Source of the DNA: Gautieria morchelliformis
Lineage: Eukaryota > Basidiomycota > Agaricomycetes > Gomphales > Gomphaceae
Assembly: GCA_015179125.1 (NCBI GenBank)
Contig: WHVA01000100.1
Span: 204,152 to 268,151, forward strand
Length of the DNA: 64,000 nucleotides
Reading direction: 5' to 3'
The translations under genes and the position numbers were made by a program. Below the pieces are notes generated by a model. That model made no database searches. It saw only the letters and a list, made by a program, of their open reading frames with translations, and was not told the DNA's origin. Positions 23,670 to 33,905 of this stretch are shown piece by piece; the stretch's first letter is position 1, and every line of letters starts with the position of its first letter.

Positions 23670-25052
23670 CTAAGTGTCTGACCAAAATTGAACCCATTCC
23701 CTCATTTCCTGCAGTCCACTCCCATCTGCGTCTAAGTCTTTCCCAAGAATAAGACCCTGATCCTTAACAAGCCGGAGCTCCCGCCCTTTCATCCTTCTCA
23801 CTTTCCTGTCTATATCTCTGGCGTCAAGCTCTGGATCACTGATCGTCCGGTCCTCTGCTGGTAAAGACATCGAGTGACGTTGCGTTCGCCGAAGTAGAGC
23901 GTGAGTAGTTTGGCAGGACTTAGCTACCGCGGATGAGAGAGGTGTTTGGGAAGGATCGTTAACACTTGAAGTATTATGGAAATGGGCCAGGACAAGTGCA
24001 GAAAATAGGTCTCCGACCCCAGAGAAATAACCTGGTATGCGAGGGATATACAGGGAATGCACCACTGAAGGTACTTCCAACTCTTCTGCTAGTGCCGAAG
24101 ACGTTACGCACAAAAGAGGTTCACCAGCGTCCGGCTTCTCGATCGCAACTCGCAACCACTCTGGAAACGTCCCAGCCAAAGCATCGCTCAGAGGTATGGA
24201 GGAGATAACTACGTGGGGAACTTTGTATTCCTTGTGAAGAATGCGAAATATTTTCCGCAGGGACGATACTGAGTTGATCTGAATTTGTGTCAGTAACCTG
24301 AAGCTTATATTTCAGTTCTGACCAGAATGCGACTAGAGAGAGGTCACAAACTCTACTTCAAAATAATTAGGAGTTATAATCGTTGCTTGACATATAAGTT
24401 CGCGATAGATGGGTACAACATCGCCAGAAACATAAAGTTTCCCGGCGTCTCCCATGACAGCTGGACAAAAGGCGTGATAATCAGTCTTCCTGTAGGGTAG
24501 GTTTCAGTGTGGCTACTTTACATACGATCCAAGAGATAGACGAGCTCCGGATTTCGACGGCGTAGGCGTCGAACAATCTTTGATATCACGGTAAGAGCTT
24601 CAACTCCTGGTACATAACCTGACGACAAGGTTCCAAGCGCACAATCATAACAAAACGAGGTCATCTTACCAGTCAGGAGGCGTGACGGGTTCAAGAGACC
24701 ATTTTTCTCCATGCCATCGAATACTGAAGATAATTCTTCCGCGGATGACTTCCAACCTCCAATACGCCCATAACCTAACATTCAAGTAAGCTGCAGCTTG
24801 TGTCTTCCTGGAAAACTCACCCGAATGGTTCGAATAGTTGACGGTATTCACCACCTAACGCTTGATAAGTAAGTGGTCAATGGTAATGCGAGATCACCGA
24901 CATCAACGTCGTAGCCAAGCAACCTTTATACCAGATCAGGATTGTTCATTGTCCAGTGTGATAAGTACTTGCTGAAGTGGAAACACGGCAGCTTTGCCAC
25001 CAACATAACCGGAAGCTACGTGAGACTGTATGCTGAGTACACGGCCATCCAT
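23670..25052 (-). CDS. BUD16: Pyridoxal/pyridoxine kinase
   Basis: Phosphorylates pyridoxal, pyridoxine and pyridoxamine with ATP in the vitamin B6 salvage pathway; ribokinase-like fold, cytosolic. Seven exons: 25052-24973, 24923-24902, 24854-24821, 24774-24670, 24618-24526, 24460-24352, 24297-23670, 1071 nt, 356 aa. Motifs: [20 protein letters not shown] at the N-terminus, [62 protein letters not shown], and the C-terminal [18 protein letters not shown] with the catalytic Asp in the G-[TV]-GD-[LM]-F loop. The first intron (24972-24924) only keeps frame if it is a GC-AG intron with donor GCAAGT; the only nearby GT leaves the total one codon position out. The gene is head-to-head with the PAP2 gene, 197 bp apart. 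Confidence 0.92.
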
Positions 25053-25249
25053 GACGTGGATGTGTGGTGGAAATTAATCAGATATAGAATCCCGCTGACT
25101 TCCCGTTCCAGTTGGCTTACAAGTAAATAGTCTACGTGCGACAGACAGAACTTAAGTAACCTGTTATGTAATACTGACGTCCCTGATTAGACCCAGGGCT
25201 TGCCTGGAACGACTCAGAACCGACACAGAACCGACACCTGGTCATAATC
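25053..25249. promoter_or_regulatory. Bidirectional promoter, pyridoxal kinase / PAP2 phosphatase
   Basis: 197 bp between two divergent start codons. It contains a short direct repeat (CGACTCAGAACCGACACAGAACCGACACCTGG, near 25210-25240), made of the unit AGAACCGACAC. No TATA box seen. Confidence 0.45.
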
Positions 25250-26421
25250 ATGCGCGACCTCTTTGCGGACGCAAGGAGGCTGCCAAATTTCCATACGGCT
25301 TATTTGACTGACTGGTAAGCTCACGCAACATACACGGACTTTCCTCATAAACACACACTGTTACACAGGGCTGTTGCGTGGTTATTAGTTGGGCTAGGAA
25401 GTTGGGTCAAAATTATGCCTGTCTTTGAACGTGACTTTATGGTAGATGATCCTCTAATCCATCACCGTCACACGAAACAGAGGTTCTCACTGTTGTTCGT
25501 TCTTGCGCGCCATGAACTCATTTGACACTCAGTGTCAATGGAATGCTGCTCACCAGTCTCGCAGTGTACATTCCACTACTTATTATTCTCGTGGTCGGAG
25601 GATCGAAACGATCATGGATCGGCATGCACCACGGGTCCTTAAGCCTGTTCTTAGCTATGTGAATTGATGGCGATGTGCCATTTTATTACAAGCTAATCGC
25701 ATTTCTTGTGAATATAGCGCATCTCAAAGATTAATTGTCAATGCCCTCAAGAATGGAGTTGGCAAGTTGGTATTATAACCATATTTCTGTCTCAGATTAA
25801 ACCCCCTGTAGGACGTCTTCGGCCTGACTTCATGGCTAGATGCAAATGGGACCCATCGTTGGCTGCATGCACTGGGTACATTAATACTTCTCTGATTTCC
25901 AATATGCGATGAATGATTCCTGCTTTTCTTCCCAGTCATCCGGATGCAATTCGGGATGGACGCCGGTCCTTTCCTTCTGGGCATTCGTCCCTAGCATTTA
26001 CGGGTCTTACGTTTTTGTCAATTTATCTTGTGGCTTGCATGTGTCCATCACAGGCCACCTCTGCCTCATCACGCTTACCCAATTTCCTGAAGAGCAAGGC
26101 CGTAAGTGTTTTTATCACACTAGCACCTCTTGGAGTGGCAACTTGGATTGCCATAACGAGGCTCGAAGACTATGTATGTGAGGTCTTAACCTTAATGGTG
26201 TTAAATCACACCTGTAACTTGGCGTCTAACAGAGACACCATAAAGAAGACGTTATCACAGGTGCTGGCATTGGTAGCCTCTGTGCCTACGTCACATACAA
26301 CATATACTGGGAGCCTTTCCATGATGGCTACAGGCCGCGGAGAGTTTATACGACCGGCACGCTCGATCCTAATTCTGACTACGAGCTTGCGCAGCTTGAT
26401 GATCCCTCTAATAACGTTTGA
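25250..26421 (+). CDS. PAP2-family lipid phosphate phosphatase (DPP1/LPP-like)
   Basis: Integral membrane phosphatase for phosphatidic acid or diacylglycerol pyrophosphate. Seven exons: 25250-25314, 25369-25482, 25533-25658, 25718-25761, 25812-25875, 25936-26173, 26233-26421, 840 nt, 279 aa. The PAP2 signature appears in three parts: KN.. VGRLRPDF (motif 1 region, residues about 115-122), PSGHSSLAFTG (motif 2, catalytic His) and the motif 3 segment ITRLEDYRHHKEDVITG (nucleophile His and Asp). Hydrophobic segments: WLLVGLGSW, LTSLAVYIPLLIILVVGG, LTFLSIYLVACM, FITLAPLGVATWI and the one after motif 3, consistent with a six-helix topology. The C-terminus has a Tyr/Asp-rich tail (NSDYELAQLDD). Intron 25762-25811 needs a GC-AG junction (donor GCAAGT) to keep frame. 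Confidence 0.92.
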
Positions 26422-26504
26422 ATCGCAGAATCGTGTAGATGGGTTAAATCAAAAAGGTTAAAATTTGTTACATGCTCATTTCTCTGTACATCAATCTTTC
26501 ACCG

Positions 26505-29214
26505 CTATGAGGGTTGCCATACCCATCCATCACCAACTCGTTTCATACCGCCTGTGCTGGAGCTGTCACTAGGCCCGCTAGGCCCGCTGGGCTCACCATT
26601 CCCACTCGTCCCTTCGCCACCAAGTACCACTGCGTCCGTGTCGGTGCCCACAGAGGCCCCCCCGTGTTCATAATCAAATCCTGCATGATCCGCTTGCCAT
26701 GTTGTCCCTTTCCCATGCCACGAACTTGCATTCAAATTCGACCCACTCTCGTAGGTTGGTATTGACTTTCCAGGTTGTTGGGAATTTTTCCATCCATTGT
26801 CGCCGCCTCCTTGGTCCGTCGGATTTCCAGAACCCGCTTGCGCCATCCTACCCACAACTAACTGCATCAACTGCTCCTGCGATGGCAACGAGCCATGCGT
26901 CACCTGCCACGCTTTGCCCAGCGCTTCCCACGCAGTCGCAGACGAAAAGTCAAATGTAGTGAAATCTATCTGATCCAAACCACCTGACAACGTGGGAGAC
27001 TGAACAGACGGTGCGCGTGCAGGTACGAAACCAGACGATTGACGAGGATCCGAAGGCTGTTGAGCAGCTGACGTACTAGGGGGGGTGTTCGCTGACTTTG
27101 GTGCTGTGGGCGTATTTGGGGAGGGCGGTCGAATATCTCGACCAAATTCGTCTTTTCCAGGCTGTATTGGCCCAGCAAGTACGGCCCGTGTAGCAGTTTT
27201 CGTATCGTCTCCTAGCGCCAAAGATGGTCTCCGAGGCGGACTGTATGGCCGAATGTCCCTTCCGCCTCTGCTGCCGCCCCCGCGGCCACCTGCAAGCCGC
27301 GGGGACTCCTGGAGCGGCTCTGGCGGCGTCGCGACGGGGCGTCCCAGTTGTCATGATCTCGCCAGCTCTGTCTTCCTCCTCTACCAGGATGTCCGACTCT
27401 AGAACCACCGCGATACCCGCCTCGCCATCCCGGTCTGTCTCGCTCATCCCAGTCCTCTTTTTCGTGACTTCTTGGCGAATGAGGACGTGGGGGCTCGTTC
27501 CATCTACTATGGCCCTGGTCACCTCTTGAATGTCCATAATATTCATCTCTTGGTTCCGTCCCGTAAGATCTTCGTGGAGGGCTGTTATAAGACGCTGAAG
27601 GGAAAGGGGGGCCTGATGGGTGAACTTGCGGAAGAGGTGGCTGGCTTACAGGCATTGTCGATCGTGCTGCCACGGGCAGCGAAGACACCCCTGGCAGAGG
27701 TAATGCAGTGCCATTGCTATTGCCTGCTTTCGCCCTTTCTACTAATTGCTGAAGTAGCACAACCTGATTAGCCTGTAGCCCTGCAATATTTGACCCTGTT
27801 TGGCCATCTGTGGACCTATGTGGGCGCTTCAACTGGCTGAACAACGCGAAGCCGTTTTTGTAGCTCACCCGTTTGCAACGCTTTGCTCTCCTCCGGTCAA
27901 AACAGCAGATCCAAGCAAGGCCTGTATGATGGCCTGTGCCTGTGCCGGGTCGGTAGCCACCGAAGGTTGTGGAGGAGTAATATGTAATGGGGGAGAAGAT
28001 GCGTGTGCTGCTGCGCGTGGGTCTGTTGGAGGGGCGCTTGACGTGGTGTCTGATACAAAGGAGCAAACCGCAGAATCTCAGTTTCATTTCTCGCGAACCT
28101 CAATGGAGAACCCGGTAGGAAAGAGGGCGATGTGATTGCATAGCAAGGGAGGTACTTAGCAACAACAAAAGCCGGATCACGATAAGCACCTTTCAGTAGA
28201 GGGTCCTTGGCCACTTCCGCCAGTCGAGTTAATACGCTCGATGGAAACGTGCTGTTCTTGGTCCAAATGTCTAGAATCTTTCGAGTCTTTTCCTGTAAAA
28301 GGCGCACCAGTCGCCAAAACGGTTCCCGTGATCGTTAGGGCTGCTTGTTTCGTAGATAACAGAACGAGAAAATAAGAACAACGAATAGTCATAAGCATGA
28401 TAAGCGACGGATTGTCATGCGACTTGGTGTTCGGGTAATTCGCCGGCGTTCGACGCAAATTACATGGATTACGCTTGTAGGCACGGAGTCTCTGAGCCAT
28501 TACATGGCTGCAGTGATACCTGCACCACGTAGCGGGGGACTAGGCATACGTAGAGTACAGCGACTGTGGGATTGGTTAGCAGCCGAAATATGGGCTGGTA
28601 ACCCGCAGGATGTCAAGAAATCCTTGCCCAGCCGCATCCTCAGCCAAGGTGGTGTTGTTGTCCAAAGGCGGAAACACTTGTCGTGCAAGTAGCAATAGGC
28701 AACAGGAAGCTACTGGTGATGCAGGATAAAAGTGGAAACTAACCTTTGCTTCTGAAGTACCGATGGACATCATATCATGAATCAAAGCGTCCAGTATACC
28801 ATCGATTTTCAACAAAAACGTGGCACAGTTGCCTTTCTCTGCGTTAATGTCGCCTGTGATCCCTAATTTGTTCACTTTACTCCGTGAAGCTCGAGAAAGG
28901 GCGTCGAATGCATAAAGACTGTGGATTTTTGAAGATGGAGCTAAGGTCTTGTGAGTTCGGTAAAGGATCGAGACAAGTTGTGTATCGTTCTTATACCATA
29001 TACATCAATCACGTGGAAATATAGCATCACGGCAAAAGGTAAGCTCACCTCCATAAGATCAAGCGCGATATCTGTAAGTTTGTTCATCTTGGAGGCAGAT
29101 AACCGTTTTGCAGTCACGACCTCTTTTAACATGCTTTCAAATGACTTCCAATGACGTGACTTGTATCAGACATGTAAGGTAAACAATACATTTACTTACT
29201 GCCAATGTAGCCAT
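26505..29214 (-). CDS. CID-domain RNA polymerase II CTD-binding protein (Seb1/Nrd1/SCAF-like)
   Basis: Probable nuclear factor that binds the phosphorylated RNA polymerase II C-terminal domain in transcript termination or 3' processing. Proposed exons: 29214-29200, 29144-29049, 28989-28744, 28292-28190, 28049-27869, 27836-27385, 27289-26505; 1878 nt, 625 aa. The CID covers residues about 5-150: SFESMLKEVV, KMNKLTDIALDLME, QLVSILYRTHKTLAPSSKIH, LYAFDALSRASR, EKTRKILDIWTKNSTFPS. A Pro/Ala/Gln linker follows, then a region rich in RD, RG and SR dipeptides, and PYSPPRRPSLALGDDTKTAT, KDEFGRDIRPPSP. No RRM is visible, unlike yeast Nrd1. Uncertain spots: the 32-nt intron 27837-27868, the 140-nt intron 28050-28189 and the 95-nt intron 27290-27384, which could instead be exon with one missing base in a G/C run. 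Confidence 0.82.
28293..28743 (-). other. 451-nt intron in the CID-domain gene
   Basis: Donor GTTAGT, acceptor TTTACAG; the CID protein continues smoothly across it (GTSEAK to EKTRKILDIW). Every other intron in the window is 32-140 nt, most about 50. No transposon ends or coding potential found inside. Confidence 0.75.
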
Positions 29215-29654
29215 CTCGAACAAACACCCCAAGTGTGTGTTATGGTGGAGTGAGTTAACGAGCTTGCAATGGCTTGCGCCAGGTCTGTGCGGAATGCGTG
29301 GGAATTTGCGAAGTTGAAACTCCGTCGAATTCCTCATCCAAGCCGCCTAAGCCGCCTGCCAGGATCAACGGATGTAAGCTCTGTGGTAAGTTACGAGATT
29401 GTGCAGTGAGTGACCAGAACCGACATTGAATCATTACAGTAATCAACTGCAATTAGACTAGACTAGGTGGGTGCCTGTGCTTCGCATGGGGGTAGGTCAA
29501 ACACATCAAGGTAAGAAAAATACATTATGTTGGGCTATCATTGGATATAATAATTTCAAGTAGCTTGAAGTAATACATCCTTATTTCAGATGTTCATTCA
29601 CATATACCTGAAGGGTGTGGTGGTGCAGTTGTAAGGGCAGTGCTGGTGCACCAT
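29215..29654. other. Intergenic region upstream of the CID gene, edge of repeat-rich zone
   Basis: Promoter side of the CID-domain gene, then unique-looking A/T-rich DNA. Near 29630 the string TTGTAAGGGCA resembles the end of LTR family A but does not extend. Confidence 0.35.
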
Positions 29655-29701
29655 TGTTACATATCGAGATTTCCGCAAGTCGGAACTGTAAAGGACAACG
29701 G

Positions 29702-30182
29702 TGTCAGGGGACACCCTGTTTTCCATTTCCAGTTCCGACACCACACCCAGTTCCGACTCCATTTCCGACTCCGCTTCCAGTTCCGATTCCATCTCCGCCT
29801 CTGCTTTCGGAAATGATTCCGCTTCTGGGAGAACTTCCACCAGTTCTGTTCGCCTTGCCAGTTCCACTCCAATTTCCGACTTCCACTCTCGGAACAGTGT
29901 TGGAAATCAAGCGACTCGCATAATAGGCGGCATCAATGGTCGATCAAGGGTCAGGGAGGTGCAGGGTTGATGGCGGGTGCCAAGTGTTGTCCCTGGCTGC
30001 GCAGCGTAGTATAATACGGGCTCACTGACATTGGGGGTCCTTAGACTTTTCTCTTTGGATTTCCCCTTGTCAGGTGAGAATCCCCTCTCTTGTATACTCT
30101 GTTCATTTATACATACTTTGGATTTCCCCTTGTCAGTTGTGTGGTAGTGTGATCTCCACAACTAGCCAGGGTTGCCCTTACA
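29702..30182 (+). repeat. Solo LTR of gypsy family A
   Basis: 481 bp, TGTCAGGGGACACC to GGTTGCCCTTACA, inserted in LTR-B with target-site duplication AACGG at 29697-29701 and 30183-30187. Highly similar to the two LTRs of the element at 57696-63954. It encodes in one frame the same Ser/Asp-rich peptide that tails the gypsy polyprotein. Confidence 0.93.
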
Positions 30183-30407
30183 AACGGCTTCAGCTTATAT
30201 GTTGCGCTCCCAATGAACTATTATCCTAAGTATTTCGGATCACGAGTCGGAAGTCGGAAAGTATCGAACTAGACAGAAGTCGGAACCTGAGTCGGAAACA
30301 GAGTCGGAAGGCAGAAGGCGGAGGTCTTGCTAAACTCGCTGTGCTAAGAACAGGAGATAGAGCAAAGGAAATCAAGTATTGAAGGCAATTATCTGATTGC
30401 AGAATAA

Positions 30408-31439
30408 TGTCATGACCAGTTTATTTCTCCTACCGCGCTACCTCCATGTTCCCCCTCATCACTCCCTAGCATCTTCGTCAGAGTTTGCCGCACCTACCGA
30501 CCACTCCTCCTCTACGTCTACTCTACTCGCTGTTCGCCCCATCCTCCGAAACCGCTATTCGCTACTCGCGCATTTCGCCAGCAGGCACGCCATCAAATAT
30601 GATCGATACCAATCACCCGGCATGATGGTTCATCATTAGCCCCATCACCTTCTTAATCCAACCCCATTGGGTGTTTGTATGGCCAATGCGTGTTCGCAGG
30701 GCGTTCCTCCTATAGGTCATGCGGGATCAACCCAGTAGACCAAGAGTCCGTGCAGGGTAGCATGTATGCGGGTCCCAAGACATGGTTTTGTCCATAAGTG
30801 CTTTCGCCCCCTTTACTCCCCCTCGTTTCATGCTCGCATTCTTCCCTCACTCTATTGTATGTTTATTCCATCTCCTTAGTATCATGACTGTGTACCCCTA
30901 TCCAACCCTGACTCGTGATGGCCTCTTTCCTATTCGCTGATACCTTACGAGCATTCGATATAAGTAGTTTACATTTGCATGTACATTCCCCAGTTCAATT
31001 ATCATACGTCGTCTATCTTGTGCAAACTTGACCTCGCTGTGACCATCGTCTTGAGCCTCTCCTTGAAGATCTCTATCTTCGACCAGCCAAGGACTTAGGC
31101 ATCACTGGTGAGTTCTCATACTTCATCTTCGTTACCTTAGCCTTCGAACTACTTTCTGTGCTGTTGGCGAAGGTCTCCGAAGGAGCACCTTCGCCAGCGA
31201 AGGGACCGTCGAAACTTAGACAGCCCTTCCGCGACATCTTGCACGTTACATCGTCAAGTGCTGCGAGCTGTTTCGCTACGACTGTAGACAGGGTGAGCCC
31301 CGTTCGGGCAACCCCTTTGTTTCGTGAACATTCATCGGTTCACTTATTCGCCGAACGGCATACTTATTCACACAAGTTATTCGGGCATTCGTTGTGTTCA
31401 CTAATACCCGATATTAACGCCTAAAAACCAATCTTGACA
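30408..31439 (+). repeat. Solo LTR of family D
   Basis: 1032 bp, TGTCATGACCAG to CCAATCTTGACA, target-site duplication AATAA at 30403-30407 and 31440-31444. A likely TATA element GATATAAG lies at 30957-30964. The LTR is studded with TTCGC/GCGAA motifs. Confidence 0.92.
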
Positions 31440-31822
31440 AATAACAGACATACATGAGAGGGTTTTATACAAAGAGCTGAGACAACATGTAATGTGGTAG
31501 TACAAAGCAAATTACGGAGGGAGCGGAAGTCAGGTAGACATATGGGGTAATTAACTAATTGGGAACAAGGGGACTACAAGGGGGTTCAGGGTAGGGTAAA
31601 ACAATGGCAAAAGAACAAGGGGTTGGAAAACATATCTGACAACGAAACTACAAGGAGGGCCAGACATAAGGTCTTGCTGTGCTGAGAGGTGAGTCCGGTG
31701 GGTCAGAGTAATAGAGTTGCAAGAACAAGGGAATAAAACAATGGGTGGAATATCGGAACTATCAGAGGGTTGGAATGGGAGTGGAACTGAGTGTCGGAAG
31801 TTGGAACTGCATGGTCGTAACA

Positions 31823-32340
31823 ACCATAGAGATCACACAATCACATGTTAGTAATTGGGATGATGAGTCAGCCAAGAACGAACCGGCACACACATAGCCA
31901 GATGTTTGAGAATTCCATGTAGTCCTCAAGCTATCTGAGTGCGTAGTCACAGTATAGATTTAGGAGGAGCACGTCACCCATGTTTGTCTTTATCTTGTTA
32001 CGGCCATGCATTTCCGACTTCCAATACTCAGTTCTGCTTCTCCTTTCCAACATTCCAATGACTAGGCGAAGCGGGCGGCAAGTGGGGTTGTGCGAAGGCT
32101 GATTGTAATCGGGGTCCTGAAGCACCGACAATCCGAGGGAGCCTAGATGGATAAGGTTCTTGAAAGGTGCTGGGGTTCTGTGGGCGACTGCTGGGCGAAT
32201 TAGGGGCCAATAAGCGGCGTAAAGAATCAGCACTGGGCCTGTGGCCGGATATGGGAGTACTGGCTGAGAGTGGGCGCTGAGGGGAGAAGTGCTGTTCGCC
32301 TGGAGTCAGCTGGCGTTGAACGTCGAAGTGAGGTGGTGAT
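31823..32340. other. Repeat-derived spacer with LTR-B fragment and Pro/Ser-rich frame
   Basis: 31996 to about 32062 repeats the first 65 bp of LTR-B (TGTTACGGCCATGCATTTCC). On the minus strand 32028-32300 encodes Pro/Ser-rich peptide text (APNSPSSRPQNPSTFQEPYP) that resembles the N-terminal part of a retroelement gag; no other support. Confidence 0.4.
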
Positions 32341-32815
32341 GAGACAACCTTTCCGAGACACCTTGCACATTACATCGTCAAGTGCCACGGGCTATTTCGC
32401 TACGACTGTAAATAGGGTGAGCTCCATTCGGGCAGCCCTCTTATCTTCTGAACATTTATTGGTTCACCCTCTTCACCGAATGGCATACCTATTCGCACAA
32501 GTTATTCGGGCATTCGCTGTGTTCACTAATACACAATATTAACGCCTAAAAACCAATCTTGACAGTATAATTGAACTAACAAACTACAGTCAAAGCATTC
32601 CCCTATTCTTTCATGTCATCTACACAACAAGTAAACCCTGTTGTCCATAGGACTCACTCAACAGGCCCAGTTCCTACTCCAGCACCACTCCAGAGGCGAA
32701 CAGCTTCCGCCTCATTCCCTCCGCAAGACCCCACAGGAGACATCATCCCTTTCTCCTGCTTAGTCACCATGTCTGCATCTCGGCCTACACCTCACCACCC
32801 AGTCCCCGAACACAA
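32341..32815 (+). mobile_element. Fragment of element D: 3' part of 5' LTR plus gag start
   Basis: 32341-32562 matches the last 220 bp of LTR-D, ending CCAATCTTGACA. It is followed at 32613 by an ATG-initiated frame (MSSTQQVNPVVHRTHST, Pro-rich) that likely is the beginning of the D gag. The fragment is cut at 32816 where an inverted D LTR begins. It is the only place where D internal sequence is visible, and it fixes the coding direction of the family. Confidence 0.65.
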
Positions 32816-33395
32816 GTAGCGACAATCCTTTCGCCGGCGAAGGTGCTCCTTCGGAGCCCTTCGCTGACAGCACAGAAAATAGTTCGAAGGCTAAGGTAAT
32901 GAAGATGAAGTATGGAAACTCACCAGTGATGCCTAAGTCTTCCTCTGGTCGAAGATAGAAATCTACAGGAGAAGGCTCAAGACGATAGTCACAGCGAGGT
33001 CAAGTTTTGCACAAGATGGACATATGATAATTGAACTGGGGAATATACATGCGAATGTAAACTACTTATATCAAATGCTAGTATGGTGACAGCGAATAGG
33101 AATGAGGCCGTTGTGCGTCAGGGTTGGATAGGGGGTGCAGTCATGATACAAATAGATGAAATAAACATACAATAGAATGGAAGAGGAGTGTGAACATGAA
33201 ACAACGGGGAGGAAGGGGGCGAAGGCACCTATGTACGAAAACACGCCTTGGGACCTGCATATACACCACCCTGCACGGACTCTTCGTCTGCTGGGTTGAT
33301 CCCACATGACCTACGGGTAGGATGTCCCGCAAATGCATCCCTGCCATATGAACACCTAAAGGGGTTGCATTGGGAAGGTGATGGGGCCAGTGATG

Positions 33396-33892
33396 TGTAG
33401 AGGACAGGAATTATAGGCAGTAGGAATGGACTTCTTGCTCAAAAGAATAGACTAGAAAACAATTCACTCTCTCAGTGAATTTAGTTGTCACTATAAATAT
33501 ATTATACACTACCTAGAAAACAATTCACTACAGAGGATTTCTAGGTTAATAAATCGAAAGAATGCTAGACTAATTTACTTGCCTCTCTCAGTGAATTTAG
33601 TTGTCACTGAGAGAGGGGGAAATTGTTTCACTGCGCATGTACTACTACCCGGCCCTTTAGCGCCCAAGAGCTCGCGCGTCGAAGTCATTTCAGACTCCGC
33701 TGGGTGCAGCCGCTTGTGAAAGTAGGAATAACAAGATGAAATGGAGAGATAGGGAGTGAGTGGAAAATTTCGAAAATAACCAGAGAAATGGATGCATGAT
33801 ACAAGAACAACATGAGAAGAAATTGAGAAAGCACACAACAAATTGGATATATTATGCTTGATTTTGGTGCAGGAGCATCAATGCACCCAACA
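33396..33892 (-). repeat. Copia 3' LTR
   Basis: Plus-strand ends TGTAGAGGACAGG and GCACCCAACA. Carries an inverted pair of CTCTCAGTGAATTTAGTTGTCACT-type segments. Confidence 0.95.
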
Positions 33893-33903
33893 CGCCCCCT
33901 CAA
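33893..33903 (-). other. Copia polypurine tract
   Basis: Minus-strand TTGAGGGGGCG abuts the 3' LTR, the expected place for plus-strand priming. Confidence 0.75.
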
Positions 33904-33905
33904 GC

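Larger units (their letters stand above)
29655..31822 (-). repeat. Solo LTR of family B (gypsy), hosting two further solo LTRs
   Basis: Begins TGTTACATATCGAG and ends TGGTCGTAACA, inverse of the plus-strand copies at 41465 and 42911. Flanked by the 5-bp target-site duplication ACCAT (29650-29654 and 31823-31827). After removal of the two nested LTRs about 650 bp remain. It aligns, reversed, with 41.4-42.9 kb: TTCCGACTTCCG-rich stretches, a TATAAAA promoter and the end CGATACGTAACA. Confidence 0.88.

Noticed and set aside
24924-25052. Frameshift in pyridoxal kinase exon 1
   Set aside because: A GC-AG intron with consensus donor GCAAGT restores the frame and the conserved FPLQLLG text.
1-29214. 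Secondary-metabolite gene cluster (P450 plus acyltransferase)
   Set aside because: The two genes are 12 kb apart with CRIPT and DNMT5 between them and no core synthase.
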